Assembly: GCF_000341265.1 (NCBI RefSeq)
Contig: NZ_ANAE01000180.1
Location: 1-37,906, forward strand
Reading direction: 5' to 3'
Source: Nocardiopsis prasina DSM 43845
Lineage (GTDB): Bacteria > Actinomycetota > Actinomycetes > Streptosporangiales > Streptosporangiaceae
DNA: 37,906 bases
Within the stretch, counting starts at the first letter, position 1, and every line of letters starts with the position of its first letter. The notes below the pieces were generated by a model. The model saw only the letters and a program-made list of their open reading frames with translations. It was not told the DNA's origin and searched no databases. Shown piece after piece: positions 26,330 to 34,984 of the stretch. The translations under genes and the position numbers were made by a program.

Positions 26330-27823
26330 ATGTCGAACAGTCCGTCCGCGAAGGACTCGGCCACAACAACCGCCACTACCCCCTCCCGGCCCGAGGACGA
26401 GAAGCTGCCCGTGCGGCTCATGCTCGTCTACGGGCTCCAGCACATCCTCACCATGTACGCCGGTGCGGTGGCACCGGCCCTGGTCATCGGCGCCGCCGCT
26501 GGGCTCGCGAACGACCCCGCCGCCATGGGAATCCTCGTCAGCGGCGCGCTCCTGGTGGCGGGTATCGCCACCCTCATGCAGACCGTCGGCCACAAGAGGA
26601 TCGGCGCGCAGATGCCGATCGTGGTGGCCTGCTCCTTCGTGCCCGTCAGCGCGATCACCGCCCTCGCGGCCGGCCAGGACGGGGAAAACCTCCCCGTCGC
26701 CTTCGGCGCGTCCATGGCCGCCGGTGTGTTCGCGCTGCTCCTGACCCCCTTCTTCGGGCAGCTCATCCGCTTCTTCCCCCCGATCGTCACCGGCACGATC
26801 ATCACGGTGATCGGCGTCAGCCTGATGCCGGTGGCCGCGCGCTGGATCATGGACGACTCCGTGCGCGTCATGGCGGACGGCGCCGAGGTCCCGGCCGCGC
26901 CCGTCGCCAACCTCGCCCTGGCCGGGCTCACCCTGGCCGTCATCCTCGTCGGTTCCCGCCTGTTCCCGGGGATCTGGGGACGCCTTTCCATCCTGCTCGG
27001 CCTGGTCGTGGGCACGCTCGTCGCCGTCCCGCTCGGCATGGCCGACTTCAGCCGGGTGGGCGAGGCCGACGTCGTCTTCGACCCGACCTCGGTGTTCTAC
27101 TTCGGCGCTCCGCAGTTCGAGGTCGCGGCGATCATCACCATGTGCATCATCATGCTCGTGGTCCTCACCGAGGGCGCCTCGCACATCATCGCGGTCGGCG
27201 AGATCACCGGCTCCAAGGTGGACGCCAAGCGCATCTCGGCCGGTCTGCGCGCCGACGTGAGCGGGTCCATCATCGGCCCGATCTTCAGCGCCACCCCCAC
27301 CAGCTCGTTCGCGCAGAACATCGGCCTGCTCGCCCTCACCGGTATCCGCAGCCGCTTCGTGGTGGCCACCGGAGCGGGCATCCTGCTGGTCCTGGGCATG
27401 TTCCCGGTGCTCGGCGGGGTGATGGCGGCCATCCCCACCCCGGTCCTGGGCGGCGCGGGCCTGGTGCTGTTCGGCAGCGTCGCGGCCAGCGGCATCAAAA
27501 CCCTGGCCAAGGTGGACTTCACCAACAACCTCAACCTCATCCTGGTCGCCGCCTCCATCGGCGTGGCCGTCATCCCGCTGGCCTACCCGACCTTCTACGC
27601 TTTCCTGCCCGAGTCCGTCGAGCTGATCGCGCACTCGGGCATCATCGGCGCGGCCATCGTCTCGATCCTGCTGAACATCTGCTTCAACGTGATCGGTCGG
27701 GGCCCCTCCGCGGACCCCGCCGACATCGACCAGGCGGACATCGGCAGCGCCGGGCCCGGTGAGGCCAAGTACACCGACCAGGCGGGCGCCACCTACCGGA
27801 GTTCGGACGCCGACCGGACCTGA
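26330..27823 (+). CDS. NCS2-family urate/xanthine permease
   Basis: This 497-residue membrane protein has about 14 hydrophobic segments. Family markers are YGLQHILTMYAGAVAPALVIG (helix 1 with the QH motif) and SSFAQNIGLLALTGIRSR, which contains the NCS2 signature [QEP]-N-x-G-x4-T-[RKG]. It closely resembles PucK/UacT-type purine:cation symporters. Urate is the expected substrate because uricase and downstream enzymes surround it; xanthine is possible. ATG 26330 is chosen since sequence before it is out of character; the longer in-frame reading adds 69 uncharged Pro-rich residues. Confidence 0.92.
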   Translation: MSNSPSAKDSATTTATTPSRPEDEKLPVRLMLVYGLQHILTMYAGAVAPALVIGAAAGLANDPAAMGILVSGALLVAGIATLMQTVGHKRIGAQMPIVVACSFVPVSAITALAAGQDGENLPVAFGASMAAGVFALLLTPFFGQLIRFFPPIVTGTIITVIGVSLMPVAARWIMDDSVRVMADGAEVPAAPVANLALAGLTLAVILVGSRLFPGIWGRLSILLGLVVGTLVAVPLGMADFSRVGEADVVFDPTSVFYFGAPQFEVAAIITMCIIMLVVLTEGASHIIAVGEITGSKVDAKRISAGLRADVSGSIIGPIFSATPTSSFAQNIGLLALTGIRSRFVVATGAGILLVLGMFPVLGGVMAAIPTPVLGGAGLVLFGSVAASGIKTLAKVDFTNNLNLILVAASIGVAVIPLAYPTFYAFLPESVELIAHSGIIGAAIVSILLNICFNVIGRGPSADPADIDQADIGSAGPGEAKYTDQAGATYRSSDADRT

Positions 27824-27884
27824 CCCGGGTCCCATCCCCCAGGGGCGGAGCGCCGTGACCACGCGCCCGCCCCGCTTCTGTTAA

Positions 27885-28838
27885 GTGACGGTGAATGGTA
27901 TGCCTGTGAGGGTGACCGACTGGGACCTGCGCAAGCTGCGCGTACTCCGCACCCTCGAAGAGCTCGGCACCGTCCGGGAGACGGCCGAGGCCCTGTCCAT
28001 GACGCCCTCGGCCGTCTCCCAACAGCTCTCCTCCCTCTCGCAACAGGTGGGCGTCGCCCTGCTGGAGGCGCACGGGCGCCGGGTGCGGCTCACCGACGCC
28101 GCGCACGTGCTGCTGCGGCACACCGACGTGGTCCTGGCCCAGCTGGAGAGGGCCGAGGCCGAGCTGGACGGCTTCGTCCGGGGCGAGGCCGGGCGGGTCC
28201 GCGTGGGCACCTTCGCCACCGCGATCCCCGGTCTGGTGGTCCCGGCGCTCAACGCGCTGCGCGCCGACCACCCGGGGCTGCGCACGCGGGTGCACCAGGC
28301 CGAGGCGGCGGAGGTGTACGACCTCCTCTCCGCCGGGGAGATCGACATCGGTCTCTCCCTGGCCGCGCAGGCTCCCACCAGCAACGACGGCCGTTACGAC
28401 CGGACCGAGCTGCTCACCGACCCCCTGGACGTGGCCTTGCCCGCCCAGCACCGGCTGGCCACCACACCGGCCCTGCGGATGAGGGAACTCGCCGAGGAGC
28501 CCTGGATCTACGGGGCCGCCGGGCCCTGGCGGGACATCACCCTCGCCGCCTGCGCCCAGGCCGGGTTCGTCCCCGAACAGGCGCACGTGGCCTCGGACTG
28601 GCGGGCCATCCTCGACATGGTCGCCGCCGGCATGGGGGTGGCGCTGATCCCCAGGCTGGCCGCCGCCGGTGACGCCCCCGGGGTCACCCTGCGCGTGCCC
28701 CACTCGGAGCAGCCCCGCCGCCACGTGGTCACCGCCGTGCGCTCCGGCGCCGGTGAGCGCCCGCAGATCGCCCTCGCCCTCAGAGCCCTCGCCGACGCCG
28801 CCGCTCGCCTGTCAAACGTTCAGCCAAAGCGAACATAA
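27885..28838 (+). CDS. LysR-family transcriptional regulator
   Basis: The product is up to 317 residues. N-terminal winged helix: WDLRKLRVLRTLEELGTVRETAEAL with MTPSAVSQQLSSL as recognition helix, then HGRRVRLTDAA. The effector domain (GRVRVGTFATAIPGLVVPALNAL onward, about residues 105-300) is of the periplasmic-binding type. It sits between the permease and allantoicase and may control alc, the permease or both; the effector is unknown. It starts 61 nt after the permease. GTG 27885 has no ribosome-binding site; ATG 27900, 15 nt later, with GGTGA upstream, is an equally good or better start. Confidence 0.88.
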   Translation: MTVNGMPVRVTDWDLRKLRVLRTLEELGTVRETAEALSMTPSAVSQQLSSLSQQVGVALLEAHGRRVRLTDAAHVLLRHTDVVLAQLERAEAELDGFVRGEAGRVRVGTFATAIPGLVVPALNALRADHPGLRTRVHQAEAAEVYDLLSAGEIDIGLSLAAQAPTSNDGRYDRTELLTDPLDVALPAQHRLATTPALRMRELAEEPWIYGAAGPWRDITLAACAQAGFVPEQAHVASDWRAILDMVAAGMGVALIPRLAAAGDAPGVTLRVPHSEQPRRHVVTAVRSGAGERPQIALALRALADAAARLSNVQPKRT

Positions 28839-28913
28839 TGATCAAAAACTTTCGCTGGAATTAACCGTTCTCTCCTGCGACTCTGGAATGAAGCAGCGAA
28901 CGACAGGAGAAAC

Positions 28914-30053
28914 GTGAGCAAGGACCCGTCCTTCGACCCCCGCGCCTACAACGCCCAGCCGTACCCCGGCGGCGACCCCTACGCCGACTTCAAGAAGACC
29001 GAACTGGACTTCGCCGGGTTGGTGGACCTCGCCGACCGCCGACTGGGTGGTGGCGTCGTCGCCGCCAACGACGAGTTCTTCGCCCACCGCGAGAACATGC
29101 TGCGGACCGAGCCCGCGGTGTTCGACCCGCACCACTTCGGGCACAAGGGCAAGGTCATGGACGGGTGGGAGACCCGCCGCCGCCGAGGCGCGAGCGCCGA
29201 GCAGCCGCACCCCACCGCCGACGACCACGACTGGGCCCTGGTCCGCCTCGCCCTGCCCGGCGTGATCCGCGGCGTCGTGGTGGACACCGCGCACTTCCGC
29301 GGCAACCACCCCACGGAGATCAGCGTCGAGGTGACGCACGTCGACGGGACCCCGACCACCGAGGAGCTCCTGGCCGCCGACTGGACCGAGCTCGTCGCGC
29401 GCACACCCGTCCACGGCCACGCCGAGAACGGGTTCAGGATCGATGTCGAGCGCCGCTGGACCCACCTGCGCCTCAAGCAGTTCCCCGACGGCGGTGTGGC
29501 GCGCCTGCGCGTGTACGGCGAACCCGTCGCCGACCCGGCCTGGCTGTCGGCGCTGGGCGGTTTCGACCTGGCCGCGCTGGTCAACGGTGGCACGGTCGAG
29601 GACGCCTCGGACCGCTTCTACTCCTCGCCGGAGAACATCATCCTGCCGGGCCGCTCGCACAAGATGGACGACGGCTGGGAGAACCGCCGCCGCCGCGACA
29701 CCGGCAACGACTGGGTGCGCTTCCGCCTCACCGCCCAGGCCTCCGTCCGCGCCATCGAGCTGGACACCGCCTACCTCAAGGGCAACTCGGCTGGCTGGGT
29801 GACCATCCTGGGCCGCGACACGCACTCGGACACCCCGGACGAGTGGTTCGAGATCGTCGGCCGCACGAAGCTCCAGCCCGACAGCGCCCACCGCTTCGTG
29901 CTGGACTCGCCGGTCACCGTGACCCACGTGCGCACCGACGTGTTCCCCGACGGCGGCATGGCCCGCCTGAACGTGTACGGCTCCCTCACGGAGACCGGCT
30001 CCGCCGACCTCCGCGACCGCTGGGAAGCCACCCGGAGCCAGGGCCTGTTCTGA
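28914..30053 (+). CDS. alc: Allantoicase
   Basis: This 379-residue enzyme hydrolyses allantoate to ureidoglycolate and urea. Two homologous jelly-roll halves are visible: FAHRENML...GWETRRRR...VVVDTAHFRGNHP...LKQFPDGGVARLRVYG in the first, and FYSSPENIILPG...GWENRRRRD...IELDTAYLKGNSAG...TDVFPDGGMARLNVYG in the second. That internal duplication is diagnostic. GTG 28914 has AGGAG 4 nt upstream. It is the last intact purine gene before the accessory insertion, whose transposase remnant begins 8 nt after its stop. Confidence 0.95.
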   Translation: MSKDPSFDPRAYNAQPYPGGDPYADFKKTELDFAGLVDLADRRLGGGVVAANDEFFAHRENMLRTEPAVFDPHHFGHKGKVMDGWETRRRRGASAEQPHPTADDHDWALVRLALPGVIRGVVVDTAHFRGNHPTEISVEVTHVDGTPTTEELLAADWTELVARTPVHGHAENGFRIDVERRWTHLRLKQFPDGGVARLRVYGEPVADPAWLSALGGFDLAALVNGGTVEDASDRFYSSPENIILPGRSHKMDDGWENRRRRDTGNDWVRFRLTAQASVRAIELDTAYLKGNSAGWVTILGRDTHSDTPDEWFEIVGRTKLQPDSAHRFVLDSPVTVTHVRTDVFPDGGMARLNVYGSLTETGSADLRDRWEATRSQGLF

Positions 30054-30060
30054 GTTTGGA

Positions 30061-30490
30061 TCATGGTGCGGCGGGCGGGCCGCGCAACCACAGGACGGCC
30101 CGCGCAGATGGAGCCCCGCGTGTTTCGTGCCGGTTCTATTGGAGTACCGGGTGGCCAGCCCCCGCCATTCCTTGATCTTGTTGATGGTCCGCTCCACGGT
30201 GTTGCGGTCCTTGTACAACTCGCTGTCGTGGCTGAGGGGGCGGCCCCCGGCCGCCCCCTTCCTCTTACGGTTGGCGGCCTGGTCAGCCTTCTCCGGGATC
30301 ACCGACCTGATACCGCGCCTGCGCAGGTGGGTGCGGTTGACTCGGGATGAGTACGCCTTGTCTGCGGCGACCACGATCGGTCGGCTCCTGGGGCGGCCCA
30401 CCGGACCGCGCACCTTGATCTTGGCCACCAGCGGGATGAAGCGGAGGTTGTCCGCAGCCTGGCCCTCGGAAGCGACCGTTTGTGAGGCGC
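30061..30490 (-). pseudogene. IS5-family transposase remnant, truncated and frameshifted
   Basis: Only the C-terminal third of a DDE transposase remains: GQAADNLRFIPL, RPIVVAADKAYSSRVNR (catalytic Asp context), LRRRGIRSVIPEKADQAANR, KDRNTVERTINKIKEWRGLATRY (catalytic Glu helix). Near 30100 one base appears to be missing. Shifting frame restores VLWLRGPPAAP and a TGA at 30063-30061. Upstream of about 30490 the similarity stops, so the first two DDE residues and the N-terminus are gone. I did not find terminal inverted repeats. It abuts alc and marks the left edge of the accessory segment. Confidence 0.8.
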
Positions 30491-30625
30491 GCCGCCACAT
30501 GCTGCTCGCGGATGCTTCCATCGTGGTTCCAATCGCGGGCAGCACGCTACGACGGACGGGTGTCGCGCCAATCGCACTGCGCGGCCCTGACAGTCCACGG
30601 CGTCCTTGGCCGCGCGCCGACTACC

Positions 30626-32197
30626 TCAGAGACTGCACGTGGCGTCGTCGGGCGGGGTCTGCAGATCCAGGAGGTAGGTCTCGACCACCTCGTCGACGCA
30701 GCTGCTGCCGCCGAGGAGGTAGGCGCCGTGCTGCTTGCCGTCAACGGTCAACAGGTTCGCGCCGAGGGCTTCGGCCATCGCCACACCGCCCCCGTGCGGC
30801 GTCGCGGGATCACCTGTGATCGACACGACCAGCGTCTCGGGCAGGTCCTCAACGTCAGCAGGGAGCCAGGGTTCGTTGCGCGTGGGCGGCGCTGGCCACG
30901 CCTCGCACTCACTGTGGAAGGTCCCTCCCGTGAGCAGGTCGAGGTCGTACATCGGGGCCACGTCACCGAGCTCACGGGCGTGCTCGGTGAGCTCCTGCGA
31001 CGTCGGCCGAGGCCAGTCCATGCACCGCACGGCGATGTTCGTGTCGAGGTTCCTGGCGTAGACAGCATCCGGACCGCGCTCGAAGTAGCTGTCGCGCAGG
31101 ACGAGTATCTCGTCGGCGTCGCCAGCGTCCAGTTCGGTCAGAGCGGAGACGACCTCGGGCCACGTCGACTCCGAGGCCAACCCGACGGTGAGCCCGAGGT
31201 AGACGTCCCAGACGCTGACCTCCCGGCCATCGGACGTGAGTACCGGGTTCTCGACGACCGGTTCTAGGATCTCGTGCAGCCGATCGGTCGCCTTCGCCGG
31301 GTCGGGACCGAGCACGCAGTCCGACGTCTCTGCGCAGAGCGCGGCGACATCGTCGAAGCGCTCCTGAGCGGCGATGAACTGGGTGCGTCGGAACTCGAGC
31401 GCTGTGAGGTCGGGCGAAGTGGCTCCGTCGAGCACGATCGCGCGGACCTTGTCGGGATAGGTCGCGGCGTACATCGCTCCGAGCTCAGAGCCGTAGCTGT
31501 AGCCGAGGTAGGTCAGCTGCTCATCGCCGAGCGCCGCGCGCAGGATGTCCACATCCCGCACGACGTTCGTGGTCCCAGCGTTGACGAGATTGTCGACGCC
31601 GCCGGAGCCGTCGATGCACCGCTGTGCGAGCTCGGTGGCCTGCTCGGCGCTGGTGATGTCGTAGACGGCGGCAAACCCGGGGACGTCGCCCGCGTCGCGC
31701 TCCTCGTCGGTATGGCAGCCGAGAGAGGGCGTCGACGCCCCGACGCCGCGCGGGTCGAAGCCGACGACGTCGAACCGTTCGGCGATGGGATTGTCCTGCC
31801 ACATGGGCAGGAGGGACGCGACGAAGCTCATCCCGGACCCGCCAGGCCCGCCCGGGTTGATCAGCAAGGAGCCCTCGGCCTCTGCCTCGCCGGTGGTTGG
31901 CAGGCGCATCAGCGCGATCTGCGCACGCTCGGCCTGCGGATCGTCGTAGTCGATCGGGACCTCGACCGAGGCACACTCCAGCGCAGGGTCAGCGAACAAC
32001 TCGGCGTCCACCGCGGTGGTGGCGCGCTCCTCGCACCCACCCCAGTCGACGTCCTGCTCCAGGTAGGGATCCAGGCCGGGGTCGGCGCCCGATGAGGGGG
32101 AGCCGGGCGTGCACGCGGCAAGCAGCAGGAGCGTCACAACGGCGAGCCCGATCGTGAAGCACCGTGGTCCACGCTGGGTGGGGGGTCGGGTCGACAT
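30626..32197 (-). CDS. Lipoprotein alpha/beta-hydrolase, tripeptidyl-aminopeptidase (SlpD/E) type
   Basis: The product is 523 residues. The signal peptide ends in a lipobox (LLLLAACTPG), so the mature protein is lipid-anchored outside the membrane. The alpha/beta-hydrolase core shows INPGGPGGSG (oxyanion region), DVVGFDPRGVGAS, nucleophile GYSYGSELG, and the late catalytic SITGDPATPH and GKQHGAYL. The C-terminal TAP-like domain is present. It probably releases short peptides from protein N-termini. The start is ATG 32197: an upstream in-frame ATG at 32212 is itself followed by the AAGGAG ribosome-binding site, 6 nt before 32197. It reads away from the TetR pseudogene, downstream of the membrane-protein gene. 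Confidence 0.9.
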   Translation of the reverse strand: MSTRPPTQRGPRCFTIGLAVVTLLLLAACTPGSPSSGADPGLDPYLEQDVDWGGCEERATTAVDAELFADPALECASVEVPIDYDDPQAERAQIALMRLPTTGEAEAEGSLLINPGGPGGSGMSFVASLLPMWQDNPIAERFDVVGFDPRGVGASTPSLGCHTDEERDAGDVPGFAAVYDITSAEQATELAQRCIDGSGGVDNLVNAGTTNVVRDVDILRAALGDEQLTYLGYSYGSELGAMYAATYPDKVRAIVLDGATSPDLTALEFRRTQFIAAQERFDDVAALCAETSDCVLGPDPAKATDRLHEILEPVVENPVLTSDGREVSVWDVYLGLTVGLASESTWPEVVSALTELDAGDADEILVLRDSYFERGPDAVYARNLDTNIAVRCMDWPRPTSQELTEHARELGDVAPMYDLDLLTGGTFHSECEAWPAPPTRNEPWLPADVEDLPETLVVSITGDPATPHGGGVAMAEALGANLLTVDGKQHGAYLLGGSSCVDEVVETYLLDLQTPPDDATCSL

Positions 32198-32227
32198 GGG
32201 TGTCTCCTTCATGGTCTGGGTGGGTCG

Positions 32228-32875
32228 TCAGTCCGCGATGCCGTCGGTTTCGACATCGAGGAGGCGGTGATGACGGAAGGTAAGCGCCCTATCGGTGCCA
32301 GCGAGGCACGTGGCGAGGGTGAGCGCGGTGTTGGCCCAAGCGGGCAGGGACACCGGTGAGTCGAACGAGCTGAAGTGATCGGCCCAGAACGCCTGGTGGG
32401 TGAGCAGGTCGAGCGCCTGCGGGGCGAGCAGGATCAGGTTGATCGCGAGCACGAGGACCGCGCAGACGGCTAGGGCGCGCCCGAGCCCAGGATGCTCACG
32501 AGAGAGCTGCGCACGCCAGTGTTCGGGCGTGCCCGGAGCGGGATCGAGACGTCGCTCGCGACCGTCGGCGTGGACGAGGTGGATGCGCTTCATGCCGTAC
32601 CTGCTCGCCGCGACCTCAAGGTGGTCCGGTCCAAGCGCGAACCGGGCCGGCATGTCGCAAGTCCGGACATGCCGATCATCCCGGTAGAGGGAGGCCCGAC
32701 CAGCGAGGTGATCGACGTCGACCGTGGCCGTCGAGCGATCAGGGAGGTCGACGGTGAAGCGGGTGCGTTCCATCGAGAGCGACCGTGGGAACGGCGGCAG
32801 CGACGCGCCCGGAGCCGGCTCGTCCGTCGACCAGACCCCTGCCTGGTCGTCGCCGAGGCCGAGATCTCCGAGCAC
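32228..32875 (-). CDS. Membrane protein of unknown function, TetR-associated
   Basis: The product is about 215 residues. An N-terminal soluble domain with many beta-strand-like stretches (RTRFTVDLPDRSTATVDVDHLAG, MKRIHLVHADGRERRLDPAPG) is followed by two hydrophobic segments near the C-terminus (ALAVCAVLVLAINLILLAPQALDLL and PAWANTALTLATCLAG). I do not recognise a family. GTG 32875 has GAGGG about 6 nt upstream and good codon use follows; ATG 32956 in the same frame, inside the operator region, and ATG 32773 (MERTRF) are alternatives. It lies 30 nt upstream of the hydrolase gene in a probable operon divergent from the broken TetR gene. Confidence 0.6.
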   Translation of the reverse strand: MLGDLGLGDDQAGVWSTDEPAPGASLPPFPRSLSMERTRFTVDLPDRSTATVDVDHLAGRASLYRDDRHVRTCDMPARFALGPDHLEVAASRYGMKRIHLVHADGRERRLDPAPGTPEHWRAQLSREHPGLGRALAVCAVLVLAINLILLAPQALDLLTHQAFWADHFSSFDSPVSLPAWANTALTLATCLAGTDRALTFRHHRLLDVETDGIAD

Positions 32876-32944
32876 GTCCGATCCCTCACCCGGGCGATGG
32901 GCGGATCGGTTCTGCCCCGCGTCTTCGGGCCACGATGAGTTTTC

Positions 32945-32982
32945 TAGCATGCTCATGCCAATAAAGTAGCACAGGCATGCCA
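32945..32982. promoter_or_regulatory. Tandem TetR-type operators
   Basis: TAGCATGCTCATGCCA (32945-32960) and TAGCACAGGCATGCCA (32967-32982) are two 16-bp near-palindromes spaced 22 bp, two helical turns. They lie between the membrane-protein gene and the broken TetR gene. A perfect version, TAGCATGTCCATGCTA, precedes the intact TetR paralogue at 34170. Confidence 0.65.
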
Positions 32983-33002
32983 CACCCGTCTATGATGAGT
33001 CC

Positions 33003-33440
33003 GTGCCCCGACGAGTCGACCCCGACCTGCACCGCGAGCAGGTCGCCGACGCCGTGATCAATGAGATCACCGACCACGGGATCCGCTCGGTGACCCTCGC
33101 ACGGATCTCCACCCGGACCGGGCTGGCAATCGGGAGCATCCGGCACTACTTCGGCAACACCCTGGGCGAGGTCTCATGCGCTTCACGCTGGGCGTCCTCA
33201 TCCGACGCGTCCAGGACCGGAACCCGAAGCCGTCCAACGACCCCGCGACCGGGATCGTGGAGCTGATCGCCTTCGCCACGCCGACCGACGAACAGCAGCA
33301 CCGGGAGAACGTCACCCTGGTGGAGTACCGCGTCATGGCTCGCACGGGACCCCGAGATCGCGGCCGACGTCGCGGCGACGTCCCGGGCGGCGACCGAGGC
33401 GATCCGCTCCCCCTTGACACGCGGCCCTCCGAAAGAGAAG
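33003..33440 (+). pseudogene. TetR-family regulator, broken by two frameshifts
   Basis: GTG 33003 begins PRRVDPDLHREQVADAVINE and a full helix-turn-helix (VTLARISTRTGLAIGSIRHYFGN), closely similar to the intact TetR at 34206. After FGN a shift near 33170 (two extra bases compared with the paralogue) is needed to continue as MRFTLGVLIRRVQDR...ENVTLVEYRVMA. A second shift near 33350 continues as DPEIAADVAATSRAATEAIRSP. The similarity then ends at about 33420, so the last third is missing. The DNA-binding domain alone (about 55 residues plus a junk tail) could still be made. Confidence 0.85.
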
Positions 33441-33493
33441 CACGATGATCCGCGGCCCGAGGCACCAGCACGCCTGCGTCCGACGACGCCCCG

Positions 33494-33864
33494 CCAGAGG
33501 AAGTTCGCAGTGACCTGCAGCTGCTCGCCGGTATCAAGGCGGTTGACCTGCGCGACCCATCGCCCATCGTGTGACGACCGCTCCAGTCCCGCGACTCGGC
33601 AGCAGTAGTGGATGTCCTGGGCGATCACCTAGTCGAGGGTCGAGGATCTCGCCTCAGCCCGCGATGACCGACCCCGGGCAAAGTTTGTCGGTAGCCGTAG
33701 GTGAACAGGTCGCTGTCCGAACGGACACCGGCGTATCGATGTGTCCACCACGTGCCGCCCCGCTCACCCTGAGCCTCGATGACCACGAATCCGAGGTTCG
33801 GGAAGTCAACCCTCAGCCGGTGCGCGGCACCGATCCCAGAAATCCCCGCGCCGATCAGCAGCAC
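33494..33864 (-). pseudogene. Flavin-containing (Baeyer-Villiger type) monooxygenase, N-terminal fragment, broken
   Basis: From GTG 33864 the frame reads VLLIGAGISGIGAAHRLRVDFPNL (FAD-binding GxGxxG), then GGTWWTHRYAGVRSDSDLFTYGYR, the standard start of FAD monooxygenases of the Baeyer-Villiger class. After GYR the frame degenerates. An in-frame TAG and a frameshift near 33640 precede a second homologous block, VIAQDIHYCCRVAG, DGRWVAQVNRLDTGEQLQVTANFLW, ending at 33494. The C-terminal 350 or so residues are missing. Its broken end lies about 50 nt from the broken end of the TetR pseudogene, so one deletion may have removed both 3' parts. Similarity may extend back to about 33920. Confidence 0.75.
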
Positions 33865-33920
33865 ATCAGTATGACTGCCGTGCAGGCCGCCGGACCCATC
33901 GGCTGCGGAGACAATGTCAT

Positions 33921-34150
33921 GCGTCGCGGCAATTCAGTGTTCCCGGGCCGTCTCTCGCGTCGGTGTAAGTACGGGCCCCCTTGGCATCAACGGGGATTCT
34001 GCGGTCAGAGTCGCGTATCCCTTCCCCATTGCCCCGTGTGCGGGATCAGAGGCTTCTTCGAGCCCCGGCGGGTGGGCTTTCGAAATCCAGCAGGCTGCCG
34101 CCAATGGCCTCGGGCGAAGCGATGGCGCATTCCCCCGGATCTTTTCTGGC
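33921..34150. other. Intergenic region upstream of intact TetR
   Basis: This stretch is lower in GC than the core chromosome. I see no gene or repeat before the operator region at 34150-34190. Confidence 0.4.
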
Positions 34151-34169
34151 ATTAGAATGCTCATCAAGT

Positions 34170-34185
34170 TAGCATGTCCATGCTA
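34170..34185 (+). promoter_or_regulatory. Perfect palindromic operator of the intact TetR gene
   Basis: TAGCATGTCCATGCTA has perfect 7-bp arms with a 2-nt centre, 20 nt before the TetR start. A related half-site, TAGAATGCTCAT, lies at 34153-34164 and matches 11 of 12 bases of the operator at 32945. Autorepression is inferred. Confidence 0.7.
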
Positions 34186-34205
34186 TTTGTGGGTAGGATG
34201 GCGGC

Positions 34206-34823
34206 ATGCCAAAAAGAGTCGACCCAGACACTCGCCGGGAGCTGATCGCCGACGCCGTGATCGACGAGATCGCCGTGCACGGCCTCCAGTCAGTGACCCT
34301 CGCCCGCATCGCCGAGCGCACCGGCTTGGCCATCGGGAGCATCCGGCACTACTTCGGCAACAACGTCCGCGAACTCATGCGCTTCACCCTGCGCGTCCTG
34401 ATCCAACGCGCAGAACAACGCGCTCCAACCCTGTCCGAAGACCCAACGACACGGATCGTGGACGTGATCACCTTCACCGCTCCGACCAGCGAGCAGGAGC
34501 GCAAGGAGAACATCGCCCTCGTCGAGTACCGAGTCATGGGACGGGCGGACGCTGAGATCGGCGCCGAGATCGCCGCCGCGAGCGCCGCGGCAGCAGCCGC
34601 GATTGATCCACTCCTGCGCGCGGCGCTAGCTGACCGCGCCATCGACGAACAGGCGCTGCACCGCGAGACGCTTCTGCTCATCACCCTGGTCGAAGGCTTC
34701 TCGCTCAGCTCCGCCCTTGCTCCCACTCCGCTACACGCGACGGATGTCCGGGCCGTGGCGGAGGCCGCTGTCCGCCGCCTCCGCGATGCCTACGAACCAT
34801 TGCCGAAAAATCAAGAGGCCTGA
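34206..34823 (+). CDS. TetR-family transcriptional regulator (intact)
   Basis: The product is 205 residues. N-terminal TetR helix-turn-helix: DAVIDEIAVHGLQSVTLARIAERTGLAIGSIRHYFGN. The helical ligand-binding domain follows, including an unusual alanine run (EIAAASAAAAAAIDPLL, about residues 120-136), and ends at LPKNQEA. It is a close paralogue of the pseudogene at 33003 and shares its operator type, so it probably binds both its own promoter and the sites at 32945-32982, controlling the membrane protein and hydrolase. ATG 34206; the ribosome-binding site is weak (AGGA). Confidence 0.88.
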   Translation: MPKRVDPDTRRELIADAVIDEIAVHGLQSVTLARIAERTGLAIGSIRHYFGNNVRELMRFTLRVLIQRAEQRAPTLSEDPTTRIVDVITFTAPTSEQERKENIALVEYRVMGRADAEIGAEIAAASAAAAAAIDPLLRAALADRAIDEQALHRETLLLITLVEGFSLSSALAPTPLHATDVRAVAEAAVRRLRDAYEPLPKNQEA

Positions 34824-34984
34824 TTCGTGGACGCGTGCTCGGAGATCGCTCACGAGACTCGCGACCGTCGAAAGGCGACGGGGCGGGAGTGGAACCGAGG
34901 CTGGGAAGCAAGTGCGAATTGATCCACAGCCAGCAGCCCCTACACAGAGACCAGGGCGGGCACGCGTCAGCGGGCCCGCCCTTC
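34824..34984. other. Gap between TetR and the repeat array
   Basis: I see no gene, hairpin or recognisable signal in these 161 nt. Confidence 0.4.

Noticed and set aside
33571..34155. Plus-strand frame of 194 codons
   Set aside because: It overlaps the monooxygenase remnant, whose minus-strand text carries the FAD motif. The plus-strand text has no similarity to a known protein.
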